Assembly (NCBI GenBank): GCA_947492905.1
Contig: CANLOL010000001.1
Location: 846,578 to 910,577 of the forward strand
Length of the DNA stretch: 64,000 bases
From: an uncultured Sphingorhabdus sp.
Lineage (GTDB): Bacteria > Pseudomonadota > Alphaproteobacteria > Sphingomonadales > Sphingomonadaceae
Direction of reading: 5' to 3'
Below are positions 26,010 to 34,873 of this stretch, in pieces; within the stretch, counting starts at the first letter, position 1; each line of letters begins with the position of its first letter. The notes under the pieces are model-generated. The model did not search any database. It saw only the letters and a list, made by a program, of their open reading frames with translations, and was not told the origin of the DNA. A program made the translations under genes and the position numbers.

Positions 26010-26756
26010 ATGCATATATCCGTAAAACCAATAGCGATAATGGCTCTGGGCGGCGTGATGTTGAGCGGCGCTGCTGTTTATGGTCAATCTGCTGTTGTGA
26101 AGATTAGCAATTTTGCAAACGGGACTAGCGGTTGGAGCGTACAGCGCATTGATAAAAAAGTGAAAGCCACTGTATTTTCTGCCAAAAAAATAGACGGTGT
26201 TTCTGCTGTTCAAGCTTATTCTAATAACAGCATGGCTTTGTTGGTAAAGAAAACGACAGTTAATTTGGCGAAAACGCCTGTTCTATGTTGGCGCTGGCGG
26301 GTTAGTCGCACTATGTCCGCTGCTGATATCACCAAAAAGTCAGGCGATGACCAAGCCGCCCGTATCTATATTGGTTTAGATTTACCGCGCAGTGCAATTT
26401 CCTTTGGCACACGCGTAAAACTTGCTGCGGCGCGCTCTGGTAGCAAAACACGTATACCCGATGGCGTGATTAATTATGTATGGGATAATAAATTACCGGT
26501 CGGAACGGCCCGTCCCAATGTTTATACGAAACAGGCCAAGATTATCGTGATGCAAAGCGGAAATGGTGCTGCTAATAAATGGGTGAATGAGCGCCGTAAT
26601 TTAGCACAAGATATTAGCCGTCAATTCAAGACAAATGCTGCTAAGGTGGAATCTATTGCTATATCAAGCGATACGGATAATGCGGGCGGAAGCGTTACCG
26701 CAGCATTCGCAGATATTCATTTTACTACGGCAAATGGTAAGTGCCAATTTAGCTAA
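26010..26756 (+). CDS. secreted DUF3047 protein
   Basis: A 248-aa protein with an N-terminal signal (IAIMALGGVMLSGAAVYG). The DUF3047 features are all visible: PVLCWRWRVSRTM, DQAARIYIGLDLP, INYVWDNKLPVGT, VMQSGNGAANKWVNERRNL and a closing ISSDTDNAGGSVTAAFADI. The fold is expected to be a carbohydrate-binding-like sandwich, but the function is unknown. It is cotranscribed with the DUF547 gene and convergent with the bactofilin gene 41 bases away. Confidence 0.85.
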   Translation: MHISVKPIAIMALGGVMLSGAAVYGQSAVVKISNFANGTSGWSVQRIDKKVKATVFSAKKIDGVSAVQAYSNNSMALLVKKTTVNLAKTPVLCWRWRVSRTMSAADITKKSGDDQAARIYIGLDLPRSAISFGTRVKLAAARSGSKTRIPDGVINYVWDNKLPVGTARPNVYTKQAKIIVMQSGNGAANKWVNERRNLAQDISRQFKTNAAKVESIAISSDTDNAGGSVTAAFADIHFTTANGKCQFS

Positions 26757-26797
26757 ATCAGTATATTATTGATTGAGACTAAAAACCAGAATTGGGT

Positions 26798-27265
26798 TTA
26801 ACTATCTTCGTTTGATAATATGAGAGGCTCTTCGTTCGGCTCGCTATCACGATTGATGGTGGCCTTGGCTAAGTTGGGCGTATCTCCACCAGAGATATGT
26901 TTGAATTTACCCTCAACTTTGCTGCCCTGTTCAATCGTCAATGTCTCATATTGAATATCGCCACTGATGTGAGCGCTTGCTTCTATGATAAGATCGCGTG
27001 CTTCGATTGAACCATCGACTGTTCCAGCCAATCGAGCTTGTTCAGCGATAATTTTACCAGCAATTTTACTATCACTGCCCTGTACCAATGCACCGCATGC
27101 AATATCGCCTTGCACAGAGCCATCAATATGAATGTCCACTTTCGCAGCTAGATTACCAATAATTTCAACATCCGACGCAATGATCGAGAATGTGTGATTA
27201 GAACCACTCACCTTATTATTGCTTTTTGGTGCTGATGTTGGTGTCTGCTTTGGTTTTGAGAACAT
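26798..27265 (-). CDS. bactofilin (polymer-forming cytoskeletal protein)
   Basis: A 155-aa protein whose core (residues 24-130) is the bactofilin beta-helix: SIIASDVEIIGNLAAKVDIH, GSVQGDIACGALV, KIAGKIIAEQARLAGTVDGS, ISGDIQYETLTIEQGSKVEG. It is flanked by a Pro/Ser-rich N-terminus and an acidic tail. Bactofilins form membrane-associated filaments that place peptidoglycan enzymes. The start overlaps the end of the M23 peptidase gene by 50 bases, so the pair is translated together. Bactofilin/M23 pairs are found in Caulobacter (BacA-LmdC) and Helicobacter (CcmA-Csd). Confidence 0.9.
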   Translation of the reverse strand: MFSKPKQTPTSAPKSNNKVSGSNHTFSIIASDVEIIGNLAAKVDIHIDGSVQGDIACGALVQGSDSKIAGKIIAEQARLAGTVDGSIEARDLIIEASAHISGDIQYETLTIEQGSKVEGKFKHISGGDTPNLAKATINRDSEPNEEPLILSNEDS

Positions 27266-28349
27266 TAGGGTTAGCTTTCAGAAATTTGTGGGGGTTAATT
27301 GCACGACCATGATGGCGAACTTCGAAATGTAGATGTGTACCTGTTGAACGCCCAGTACTACCCATCCGGCCAATTTGAATACCACGCTCTACTTTTTGAC
27401 CAACATTGACATTAAGGCGACTCAAATGAGCATAGCGAGTCATTAAGCCATTACCATGGGTAATTTCAATAGTTTTACCATAACCGCCCATCCAACCGGC
27501 TTTTGTGATGGTGCCATCTGCTGCTGCTAAAATAGGTGTGCCATAGGCTGCTTTAAAATCTAAGCCGCTGTGCATGGCGCCTCTGCCGTTAATCGGATCA
27601 CGGCGATATCCAAAAGAGCTAGACAATTTATATGTTTCAGCTGGCATCGCTGATGGAATAGAAGCAAGGCCAGCTTCTAAAGCTTTCATATATTCTAGAG
27701 CTTCGGCCATTTTGGTAAAGCGTGGGTCTTCAGCTCTGCCATCGTCAAAAAACGGGATATAAGGACCGCCTCGCGCTTCTGTTTGGGCAAATTGTTTCGG
27801 ATTCAAACCAAATTTGCGGATTTCTGCTTCGGCGCGCTTGGCTCTAATCTCTGCAATATTAGTAATTTTCTGTGCAAATGCTAATTGGCGCGCTTCGACT
27901 TTGGCCAAAGATGCGGCTTCTTCTGCTAATGCACCGACTTTATCAACCAATTCGCTTTTTTCAGTTGTTTCATCTTCGGTGGTAATATCAGCTTCGTTGA
28001 AAAAAGGTGCTACGGTCGCTTCTATCAAATCTTGGCGTTTGCTGAGATCTTCGGCAACTTCATCAATATCATCTTTATAGGCTGCGACCCGTTCTGCTTT
28101 GCTTTGAATACGCTCTTCTTTTTTGACGAGCGCCATGCGTTCAAGAGATACGCTATATTGATTGGCGGCCATGAACAGAGTAGCGATAACCCATGTGCAT
28201 AGGATGAGCGCTATTATAGTTGCGACTATACGTTGCAACCTAGCAGATATTTTTAAAAACTTGATTTCCCCATTAGACCGCATGAAAAACTCACGATCAA
28301 TAAACAAATCAGCAATTCGGTTTTTGAAACCGATAAATTTGCTACTCAT
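27216..28349 (-). CDS. M23 peptidoglycan DD-endopeptidase paired with bactofilin
   Basis: A 377-aa membrane protein. A cytoplasmic N-terminus (about 40 residues) is followed by a transmembrane helix (IVATIIALILCTWVIATLF), a long coiled coil (residues 75-190) and a LytM domain with all metal ligands: GAMHSGLDFKAAYG (His, Asp) and GTHLHFEVRHHG (HxH). The ATG at 28349 has GGGTGA upstream; a GTG at 28361 is less likely. It probably cuts peptidoglycan cross-links at sites set by the overlapping bactofilin. The LmdC protein of Caulobacter has the same layout. Confidence 0.92.
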   Translation of the reverse strand: MSSKFIGFKNRIADLFIDREFFMRSNGEIKFLKISARLQRIVATIIALILCTWVIATLFMAANQYSVSLERMALVKKEERIQSKAERVAAYKDDIDEVAEDLSKRQDLIEATVAPFFNEADITTEDETTEKSELVDKVGALAEEAASLAKVEARQLAFAQKITNIAEIRAKRAEAEIRKFGLNPKQFAQTEARGGPYIPFFDDGRAEDPRFTKMAEALEYMKALEAGLASIPSAMPAETYKLSSSFGYRRDPINGRGAMHSGLDFKAAYGTPILAAADGTITKAGWMGGYGKTIEITHGNGLMTRYAHLSRLNVNVGQKVERGIQIGRMGSTGRSTGTHLHFEVRHHGRAINPHKFLKANPNVLKTKADTNISTKKQ

Positions 28350-28693
28350 GTTACTATTCACCCAAATATTTAATTTGGTACTTTTGTACCTTCATTAAAG
28401 AGTGATTTGGCTATCAGAAGCATTATGATCGGGCGAATCCGTTAACGATGAGTCGAGATGAATCGACATTTTGACGCGATGAATTGAGTTGTTAACCACA
28501 AATATCTGAAAATAATGTCAGAATTTACCCAATATTACACGAATCATTATAACCATATAAAACGATTCTTTTGTCTGGTTTTGAATATATAATATGGAAT
28601 TTAGAGGACTGTTCATGGATTTTTCTGCGATAAAATACGCAAATTTAACAGATAGAATTTGATGTATTTTCTTATCACCATTACAGCTTTTAT
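28350..28693. other. gene-free divergent region between the M23 gene and proA
   Basis: 344 bases, AT-rich. It contains several short GATGA/TCGA-like direct repeats around 28447-28490, flanked by GTTAAC words (about 28441 and 28492), and nothing else I recognise. A 15-codon frame at 28615-28662 is probably chance. Confidence 0.35.
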
Positions 28694-29941
28694 ATGACTC
28701 AGAATATAATCGAAAACCTTGCTACTAATGCCCGTAAAGCCGTTAAGAAATTAGCGCTTGCCTCTACTGACCAGAAAAATGAAATATTGCATACTATCGC
28801 GGCATCGGTTCGCAACAACAGCGATGCTATTTTAGCGGCCAATGCTTTGGACATGGAGGCTGCCCAAAAAAGAGGGTTAGAAGCAGCTTTATTAGACCGT
28901 CTATTATTGAATGAAGATCGCATGGAATCCATTGCATCTGCTATAGAAAATGTAGCTTCATTGCCCGATCCAGTCGGCGATATTATAGATCAAACTCAGC
29001 CTGAAAACGGCCTTCAGCTAACGCGTGTTCGCATAGCTATTGGGGTGCTTGGGATTATTTATGAGAGCCGCCCTAATGTAACCGCCGATGCTGCTGCGCT
29101 TGCAATTAAATCTGGTAATGCTGCTATATTGCGCGGTGGCAGCGAAGCCGTGAATAGCAATCATGCGATATATAAAGCCTTTCATCAGGCTCTATCCAGT
29201 TCTGATATACCAGCAGATATTGTGCAAATTATCGGCGATCAAGACCGCAAGCATGTGGGCGATATGCTGCGCGCACAAGGATTGATTGATATGATTATTC
29301 CGCGCGGTGGGAAATCTCTGGTCAAAAGAGTCCAAGATGAAGCGCGCGTTCCAGTGTTGGCGCATCTAGATGGTATTTGCCATATCTATGTTCATGCTAG
29401 CGCCGATCCAGATATGGCGCGCGAAATTGTATTGAATGCAAAAATGCGGCGCACGGGGATTTGCGGTGCTATGGAAACATTATTAATCGATCAAAACTAT
29501 CCCAAGCCTGCGCAATTGATAGATGCTCTAATTTCAGAAGGGTGCGAGCTGCGCTGCGATGATATGATAATGGAATTGGACAGTAGGACTGTTTCTGCCG
29601 ATGCAGCGGATTGGGATACCGAATATTTGGATGCCATTGTTTCCGCCCGCATCGTGAGCGATTTAGATCATGCGCTAGAGCATATAGAAAATCATAGCAG
29701 CGGGCATACAGATGCGATTATTGCAGAAGATAAAACCGCCGCAGAGATATTTTTGCGCAGCGTAGATAGCGCCATTGTTATGCACAATAGTTCCACCCAA
29801 TTTGCCGATGGCGGCGAATTTGGCTTGGGTGCTGAAATAGGCATAGCCACAGGACGTTTGCACGCGCGTGGACCTGTGGCTTTGGAAGGGTTAACTACCT
29901 ATAAATGGATAGCACGGGGTAATGGTCATGTGCGTCCTTAA
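28694..29941 (+). CDS. proA: glutamate-5-semialdehyde dehydrogenase
   Basis: Catalyses the NADPH-dependent reduction of gamma-glutamyl phosphate in proline synthesis. The 415-aa protein has RVRIAIGVLGIIYESRPNVTADAAALAIKSGNA (quoted in part: GVLGIIYESRPNV), RGGKSLVKRVQDEA, the catalytic Cys region TGICGAMETLLID and the C-terminal GEFGLGAEIGIATGRLHARGP. It leads a plus-strand series proA, nadD, rsfS, rlmH, EnvC-like, ctpA, an order common in alphaproteobacteria. proB is not in this window. Confidence 0.96.
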   Translation: MTQNIIENLATNARKAVKKLALASTDQKNEILHTIAASVRNNSDAILAANALDMEAAQKRGLEAALLDRLLLNEDRMESIASAIENVASLPDPVGDIIDQTQPENGLQLTRVRIAIGVLGIIYESRPNVTADAAALAIKSGNAAILRGGSEAVNSNHAIYKAFHQALSSSDIPADIVQIIGDQDRKHVGDMLRAQGLIDMIIPRGGKSLVKRVQDEARVPVLAHLDGICHIYVHASADPDMAREIVLNAKMRRTGICGAMETLLIDQNYPKPAQLIDALISEGCELRCDDMIMELDSRTVSADAADWDTEYLDAIVSARIVSDLDHALEHIENHSSGHTDAIIAEDKTAAEIFLRSVDSAIVMHNSSTQFADGGEFGLGAEIGIATGRLHARGPVALEGLTTYKWIARGNGHVRP

Positions 29942-29952
29942 TAGGCTATTCA

Positions 29953-30594
29953 ATGCGTAATCTTATAGGCTTATTGGGGGGGTCATTCAATCCCGCTCAT
30001 GGGGGGCATCGCTCTATCAGCCTATTTGCTATGGATGCATTGCAGCTAGATGAAATATGGTGGCTAGTTTCACCCGGTAATCCATTAAAGAGCGATAAAG
30101 GCATGGCCCGATTATCGCATCGCATCGCATCAGCAAAAGTGCAGTCGCGCCGCAGCAAAATAAAGGTTAGCGCTATAGAAAAACAATTGGGAACGCGCTA
30201 TACCATTGATACGCTGAAACGATTAAAGCGCAAATATCCTAAGCATGAATTTATATGGTTGATGGGAGCTGATAATTTGGCGCAATTTCATCGCTGGCAC
30301 AAATGGAGAGAGATTGCCCAAACCCTGCCAATCGCAGTGATTGAGAGGCCCGGTTATAATGATCGAGCGCGTTTTAGCCCTGCCATGGCCTGTTTTCGAA
30401 AATTTGTGAAAAAAATAGAATATTATAAGATAGGAAATGGCTGTAATAATCATGTTACTCCGGCATTGCTATTTTTGCGCTTTCGTCCCGATAGCCGTTC
30501 GGCTACTAAGGAGCGAAGGGCGAATCCTAATTGGTTTGATTCCTATCATAATCAAACCGTAAAAGATGACCTCACCTATGCTTTATATGTTTAA
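29953..30594 (+). CDS. nadD: nicotinate-nucleotide adenylyltransferase
   Basis: Makes deamido-NAD from nicotinate mononucleotide and ATP. The 213-aa protein has the nucleotidyltransferase signature GLLGGSFNPAHGGHRSIS, WWLVSPGNPLK, GTRYTIDTLKRLKRKYP, FIWLMGADNLAQFHRWHKW and a C-terminal variation of the ISSTxIR motif (RSATKERR), followed by an unusual tail, NPNWFDSYHNQTVKDDLTYAL. Twelve bases separate it from proA and ten from rsfS. Confidence 0.92.
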   Translation: MRNLIGLLGGSFNPAHGGHRSISLFAMDALQLDEIWWLVSPGNPLKSDKGMARLSHRIASAKVQSRRSKIKVSAIEKQLGTRYTIDTLKRLKRKYPKHEFIWLMGADNLAQFHRWHKWREIAQTLPIAVIERPGYNDRARFSPAMACFRKFVKKIEYYKIGNGCNNHVTPALLFLRFRPDSRSATKERRANPNWFDSYHNQTVKDDLTYALYV

Positions 30595-30603
30595 GGAAAA
30601 ATT

Positions 30604-31026
30604 TTGACTCAATTGAACACTACCGACACCGCTGAAAATGATGCGCAAGGTTCGGTAAAATTATCAGCCACGCAATTGCATGATCTTGTTATGAAATCGA
30701 TTGATGATGATAAAGGGCAAGACATTGTTTCTATCCCTTTAGCAGGGAAAAGCAGCTTAGCCGATTATATGGTTGTCGCATCGGGTACATCGACGCGGCA
30801 GGTTGCGGCTATGGCGCAAAAATTATCCGAACGCATTAAAAAGCAAGGCGGTTCTTGTCGCATAGAGGGTATGACCAATGCCGATTGGGTGCTCATTGAT
30901 GCTGGTGATGTTATCATTCATCTATTCCGTCCCGAAGTGCGTAGCTTTTATAATCTGGAACGCATGTGGGCATTTGATGAAGATGGATTGCTAGAAGATA
31001 GCTCTCAAGATGAGGAAAGCGCGTAA
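30604..31026 (+). CDS. rsfS: ribosome silencing factor RsfS (Iojap family)
   Basis: A 140-aa protein that binds L14 and blocks subunit joining under poor nutrient conditions. Motifs: DIVSIPLAGKSSLADYMVVASGTSTRQV, quoted in part as SLADYMVVASGTSTRQV, then EGMTNADWVLIDAGDVIIHLF and RSFYNLERMW. The start is a TTG at 30604 with AAGGA upstream. The first 20 residues and the acidic C-terminus are extensions. It is part of the nadD-rsfS-rlmH series. Confidence 0.95.
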   Translation: MTQLNTTDTAENDAQGSVKLSATQLHDLVMKSIDDDKGQDIVSIPLAGKSSLADYMVVASGTSTRQVAAMAQKLSERIKKQGGSCRIEGMTNADWVLIDAGDVIIHLFRPEVRSFYNLERMWAFDEDGLLEDSSQDEESA

Positions 31027-31122
31027 ATATTTGCATCTTGCAGATGGGTTAAATGTTAACGCTATGGCGTGAATGGCGTCTTGTGACTATAAGGCGAGCA
31101 GTTTAGAATATTTGAGATTGAT

Positions 31123-31545
31123 ATGCTGCTTCATATTATTGCGCGAGGAAAAATAGGCAATTCGCCCGAAGCGCAATTGGTTGACCGCTATATGAAGCGG
31201 ATACAATGGCCTCATAAAATCACACAATTACCAGATGTCGGCGGCAAAATACCGCCTGCCGCTGCGCAAATGAAATTGATTTTGCTCGATGAAAAGGGTA
31301 AATCACCTTCTTCTATGGAATTGGCAAAAACAATCGAAGGCTGGCGCGATAATGGCGCAAATGAGCTGCGTTTCATGATTGGCGCGGCTGATGGCTTTGA
31401 TGATGAGGACCGCGCACAAGCAGATATGCTGCTAAGCTTTGGCGCGATGACATGGCCGCATCTTTTGGCACGGGCTATGCTGGCGGAACAATTGTTTCGT
31501 GCTATATCTATATTATCCAACCATCCTTACCATAGAGAGGGCTAA
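31123..31545 (+). CDS. rlmH: 23S rRNA (pseudouridine1915-N3)-methyltransferase RlmH
   Basis: A SPOUT-class methyltransferase of 140 aa acting on the assembled ribosome (helix 69). Visible: LLHIIARGKIGNSPE, KLILLDEKGKSPSSMELAK, the trefoil-knot segment FMIGAADGFDDED, and LSFGAMTWPHLLARAMLAEQLFRA with a final NHPYHREG. Its stop overlaps the start of the next gene by one base (TAATG). Confidence 0.95.
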   Translation: MLLHIIARGKIGNSPEAQLVDRYMKRIQWPHKITQLPDVGGKIPPAAAQMKLILLDEKGKSPSSMELAKTIEGWRDNGANELRFMIGAADGFDDEDRAQADMLLSFGAMTWPHLLARAMLAEQLFRAISILSNHPYHREG

Positions 31546-32756
31546 TGCGCATTATCATCCTCTCTATTTGCCTGATAATGGGTGTTTCTGTGACAGCGTC
31601 ATTGCTCAGTCAGAATGTTGAGCGGCAGTCTGTATCCGCGCAAGTGGCACAAGAGCAGCGCAAGTTACGCGCTGCAAAAGAGCGAAATAGAATATCTTTG
31701 GAAAGAAGCAATGCGCTCCGCAATAGAGCAATAGAATCGGATAGCGAGAGAAATCGTTTCAATCTCGAAAAACAAGCCATTAATGCGGATATAGATGCGG
31801 CGCGGGCCAATTTGGATGCTGCAAGGGCACGTATCGCGATTATATCCCAGCGCCAAAGCATCCAACAAAGAGAGTTAGCGCAGCAAACATCGCCGATCTT
31901 ACGCCTGATGGGTGCTTTGGAAAATATGACACGCCGTCCAGCATCGCTGATGATTATGCAACCACAAAGTCTCGATGATTATGTGCATTTGCGAGCTGTC
32001 ATGGCCTCTGTTCAGCCAAAGATTGAGCAGCAAACCGCTGGATTGCGGGCGCAAATAGATTTGCAGCAAAGTTTGCGCAATCAACAAAAATTAGCATTAG
32101 AGTCTTTGGAAGATGCGCAAAGCGATTTGGCCGAACAGCAAGCATCGCTCGCACAATTAGAGGGCGGAAGCCGCAATGCATCGGGCGCGTTAAATGCTGA
32201 TGCTGCTTTGGAGTTTGAACGGGCAATAGCCGCCGGAGAGAGGGCGCGCGATATTGTAGAAAATATCGAAAATATTCAACAAGATGATGAAGCATTAGCG
32301 GCTTTATCTGTGCTCGATGGCCCTAAATTGCGCAGCGATGATGCAGTCAATGATTTAGGCAATGATGGCGCAATTAAGAGGCAAAATGAAAATCCAGCTT
32401 ATATATTACCCACACGCGCTCAAATACGATCGGGCTTTAGCGAGTTAAGCGTCAATGGTTATCGCGAACGCGGCATACGCATGATGGTTCCTGCTTCTTC
32501 TGCTATCAAGGCACCGGCTAGCGGCACTATAAAATATGCTGGCGTTTATCGTGATTTTGGCCGCATAGTCATAATTGAACATGGCGGTGGATGGTCCACA
32601 TTAATTACCAATATGGCGGCTGTTTATGTGAATGAAGGGCAAGCCATTAATCAGGGTGATGATATAGGAACGGCCAAGTCTAAGGATAATGAGATTTTAA
32701 TAGAGCTGCGCCGTAATGGACGGCCGATGGATATAATGGCTCTAGTATCGGGATAA
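31545..32756 (+). CDS. EnvC-like murein hydrolase activator (degenerate LytM)
   Basis: A 403-aa exported protein. A signal peptide is followed by a coiled coil (about residues 25-250) and a C-terminal LytM domain. The domain fold is clear (VPASSAIKAPASGTIKYAGVY, IVIIEHGGGWSTLITNM, VNEGQAINQGDDIG), but the zinc ligands are missing: the HxGxD position reads YRERGIRM, and the final HxH reads EILIELRRNG. Such inactive LytM proteins (EnvC, DipM-like) switch on amidases at the division site rather than cutting. Coupled to rlmH by TAATG. Confidence 0.87.
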   Translation: MRIIILSICLIMGVSVTASLLSQNVERQSVSAQVAQEQRKLRAAKERNRISLERSNALRNRAIESDSERNRFNLEKQAINADIDAARANLDAARARIAIISQRQSIQQRELAQQTSPILRLMGALENMTRRPASLMIMQPQSLDDYVHLRAVMASVQPKIEQQTAGLRAQIDLQQSLRNQQKLALESLEDAQSDLAEQQASLAQLEGGSRNASGALNADAALEFERAIAAGERARDIVENIENIQQDDEALAALSVLDGPKLRSDDAVNDLGNDGAIKRQNENPAYILPTRAQIRSGFSELSVNGYRERGIRMMVPASSAIKAPASGTIKYAGVYRDFGRIVIIEHGGGWSTLITNMAAVYVNEGQAINQGDDIGTAKSKDNEILIELRRNGRPMDIMALVSG

Positions 32757-32932
32757 TTTCCCATTTTAATTTTGGAAATGACAGCATAAATTTTACGCAA
32801 TGATGCTTGTCTATCGCTTCGTTTCACCTATGTTCATATTATCGATATTATCATCTATGGTTAAGATGCTTTCACCATCATAGCTAACAATATATAGACT
32901 ATGATACGACTCATCTGAGTGAGAAAAGGTGA

Positions 32933-32959
32933 AAATATCTATCGAAAGTGAAGATATTT
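32933..32959. repeat. 8-bp inverted repeat upstream of ctpA
   Basis: AAATATCT at 32933-32940 and AGATATTT at 32952-32959 are separated by 11 bases, 33 bases before the ctpA start. It would be a weak leader hairpin or an operator; no family is suggested. Confidence 0.35.
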
Positions 32960-32991
32960 GTGTGCGCGTAAATTAATGATCGGAAAATGAG

Positions 32992-34350
32992 ATGAAGAAA
33001 CTGAAAATATTACCGAAAATTGCATTATGGGGTTCATTAGCCCTATTGCCAGTTGGATCGGTTGCTTATGTTAATGCACAGCAATCTGCCGACCGAGATC
33101 AATTTCGTAATATGGAAGAATTTCTCTCAGTTTATCAAAAAATCCGTTCAAGCTATGTTGATGAGGTGGATGATCAAAAATTAATCGAAGGTGCTATCCA
33201 AGGGATGCTCTCTAGCCTCGACCCGCACAGCAGCTTTTTGGATAAAAGCGATTTCCAAAGCCTTCAAACCCAAATTGATGGTGAATATGGTGGCCTCGGA
33301 TTATCAGTAACATTAGAAGATGGCGCGGTAAAAGTTATCGCTCCCACCAAAGACACACCTGCCGATAAAGCGGGTATGAAAAGCGGCGATTACATTACCC
33401 ATTTGGATGGAAAATTAATTGTTGGCGGTACATTGGATGAGGCCGTCGAACAAATGCGCGGCAAGCCCAATACTTCTATCAAATTAACCGTGGTGCGTCC
33501 GGGCCGCGATGCGCCATTTGATGTCACAATCACGCGCGCCATTATTGATTTGAAGCCTGTGAATTGGGAAGTCAAAGATGATATCGGCATCATCAATATT
33601 ACAGCTTTTTCTGACAGAACAGGCGCTGATGTGGTGGATGCGCTGAAGAGCGTAAAACGATCTTTGGGCAAAAAACCATTGGGCTATATCGTTGATTTAC
33701 GCTCTAATCCTGGCGGTCTTTTGAACGAAGCCGTTGAAGTTACCGATGCCTTTTTAGAGCGCGGTGAAATCGTATCAGAGCGCGGGCGCACGCGCCGCAG
33801 CATTGAACGTTGGAATGCTACTCCAGGTGATTTCGCCGATGGTTTGCCAGTTATTATTTTGGTGGACGCGGGCAGTGCTTCTGCATCTGAAATTGTAGCA
33901 GGAGCTTTGCAAGACCATCACCGTGCATTGGTCATGGGGGAACGCAGCTTTGGTAAAGGCAGCGTGCAAAATGTATTGCCACTTACCCGTGAGACAGGTC
34001 TACGTTTAACCGTAGCCCGTTATCACTTGCCATCAGGGCGTTCGGTACAAGAAGGCGGCATTACGCCCGATATTAAAGTGCCGCAAATCTCTGATCCTGA
34101 TTATGCAAAGCGCGTAACTATTCGCGAATCTGATCTGCGCCGTCATTTGGTGAATGATCTAAAACAAGATGATGAATCTTTGGAAAAAGATAAAAACCCT
34201 GACCCTAGATTCTCGCAAAGCGTTGAGGAGCTAAAAGCACAAGGTATTGAAGATTTTCAATTACATTATGCTATGGACACGCTACGCCGTCTTGGTAAAG
34301 GTACAATTGGTCTAGCGCGCAACAAAGGCGCGACTATTAGCCAAAAATAA
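32992..34350 (+). CDS. ctpA: C-terminal processing protease CtpA (S41)
   Basis: A periplasmic serine protease of 452 aa. The signal peptide ends around YVNAQQ. The PDZ domain (residues 95-180) starts GEYGGLGLSVTLEDGAV. The catalytic domain has DLRSNPGGLLNEAV, Ser in DAGSASASEIVAGALQD and the Lys in GERSFGKGSVQNVLPL, the Ser-Lys dyad. The protein is the standard family length with a charged C-terminal tail. It ends the proA-to-ctpA series, although a 235-base gap suggests its own promoter. CtpA proteases commonly trim peptidoglycan hydrolases, consistent with the upstream EnvC-like gene. Confidence 0.95.
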   Translation: MKKLKILPKIALWGSLALLPVGSVAYVNAQQSADRDQFRNMEEFLSVYQKIRSSYVDEVDDQKLIEGAIQGMLSSLDPHSSFLDKSDFQSLQTQIDGEYGGLGLSVTLEDGAVKVIAPTKDTPADKAGMKSGDYITHLDGKLIVGGTLDEAVEQMRGKPNTSIKLTVVRPGRDAPFDVTITRAIIDLKPVNWEVKDDIGIINITAFSDRTGADVVDALKSVKRSLGKKPLGYIVDLRSNPGGLLNEAVEVTDAFLERGEIVSERGRTRRSIERWNATPGDFADGLPVIILVDAGSASASEIVAGALQDHHRALVMGERSFGKGSVQNVLPLTRETGLRLTVARYHLPSGRSVQEGGITPDIKVPQISDPDYAKRVTIRESDLRRHLVNDLKQDDESLEKDKNPDPRFSQSVEELKAQGIEDFQLHYAMDTLRRLGKGTIGLARNKGATISQK

Positions 34351-34406
34351 CGCGCTAAACAGCTCTTAAATCATAGGAGTATAGCCAAGTATAAAAGGAA
34401 TATGTT

Positions 34407-34856
34407 ATGAGAATGGCGATATATATTGCGATTGCCATTCCAGCCTTTTTACTGGGCGGTGCTTATATTTTACAATATGGCTTTGGCCTTTATCCTTGTG
34501 AGATGTGTTGGTGGCAACGCTATCCCCATTTTGCCGCGCTCTTATTTGGCCTCTTGGCTTATTTCACACCGAAATATGCAAAGCTAATGATTGCATTGTC
34601 GGCATTTTCCATTGCACTTAGCGGATTAATAGGCGGTTTTCATGCTGGCGTGGAATATGGCTGGTGGGAAGGCATAACGGGATGCGCTGTGACCGCCAGT
34701 TCAGATGTTGATATATTGGAATCGATAATGAATGCTCCTTTGGTGCGCTGCGATGTTGCGCCATGGGAATTATTTGGCATCTCATTGGCAGGATATAATT
34801 TCATTTTTTCTCTTTTGGCTGCTATATTGATAATGAAGACAATATTGAAACGCTAA
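34407..34856 (+). CDS. dsbB: DsbB, disulfide bond formation protein B
   Basis: A 149-aa inner-membrane protein with four hydrophobic segments. The first Cys pair is PCEMCWWQRYPHF (CxxC) and the second is Cys in ITGCAVTASS and Cys in LVRCDVAPW, as expected for the DsbB electron path from DsbA to ubiquinone. A Shine-Dalgarno AAGGA is present. It is followed 17 bases later by coq7, a ubiquinone gene, a pairing that may be meaningful since DsbB reduces ubiquinone. Confidence 0.93.
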   Translation: MRMAIYIAIAIPAFLLGGAYILQYGFGLYPCEMCWWQRYPHFAALLFGLLAYFTPKYAKLMIALSAFSIALSGLIGGFHAGVEYGWWEGITGCAVTASSDVDILESIMNAPLVRCDVAPWELFGISLAGYNFIFSLLAAILIMKTILKR

Positions 34857-34873
34857 AATATCGAGGATGATAT

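Noticed and set aside
28615-28662. 15-codon frame with AGAGG upstream of proA, possible leader peptide.
   Set aside because: No amino-acid run, no attenuator hairpin after it, and proline codons are absent, so attenuation of proA is not supported.
32933-32959. 8-bp dyad upstream of ctpA as a regulatory switch.
   Set aside because: AT-rich arms give a weak hairpin, there is no known regulator match, and nothing else supports control; listed only as a repeat.
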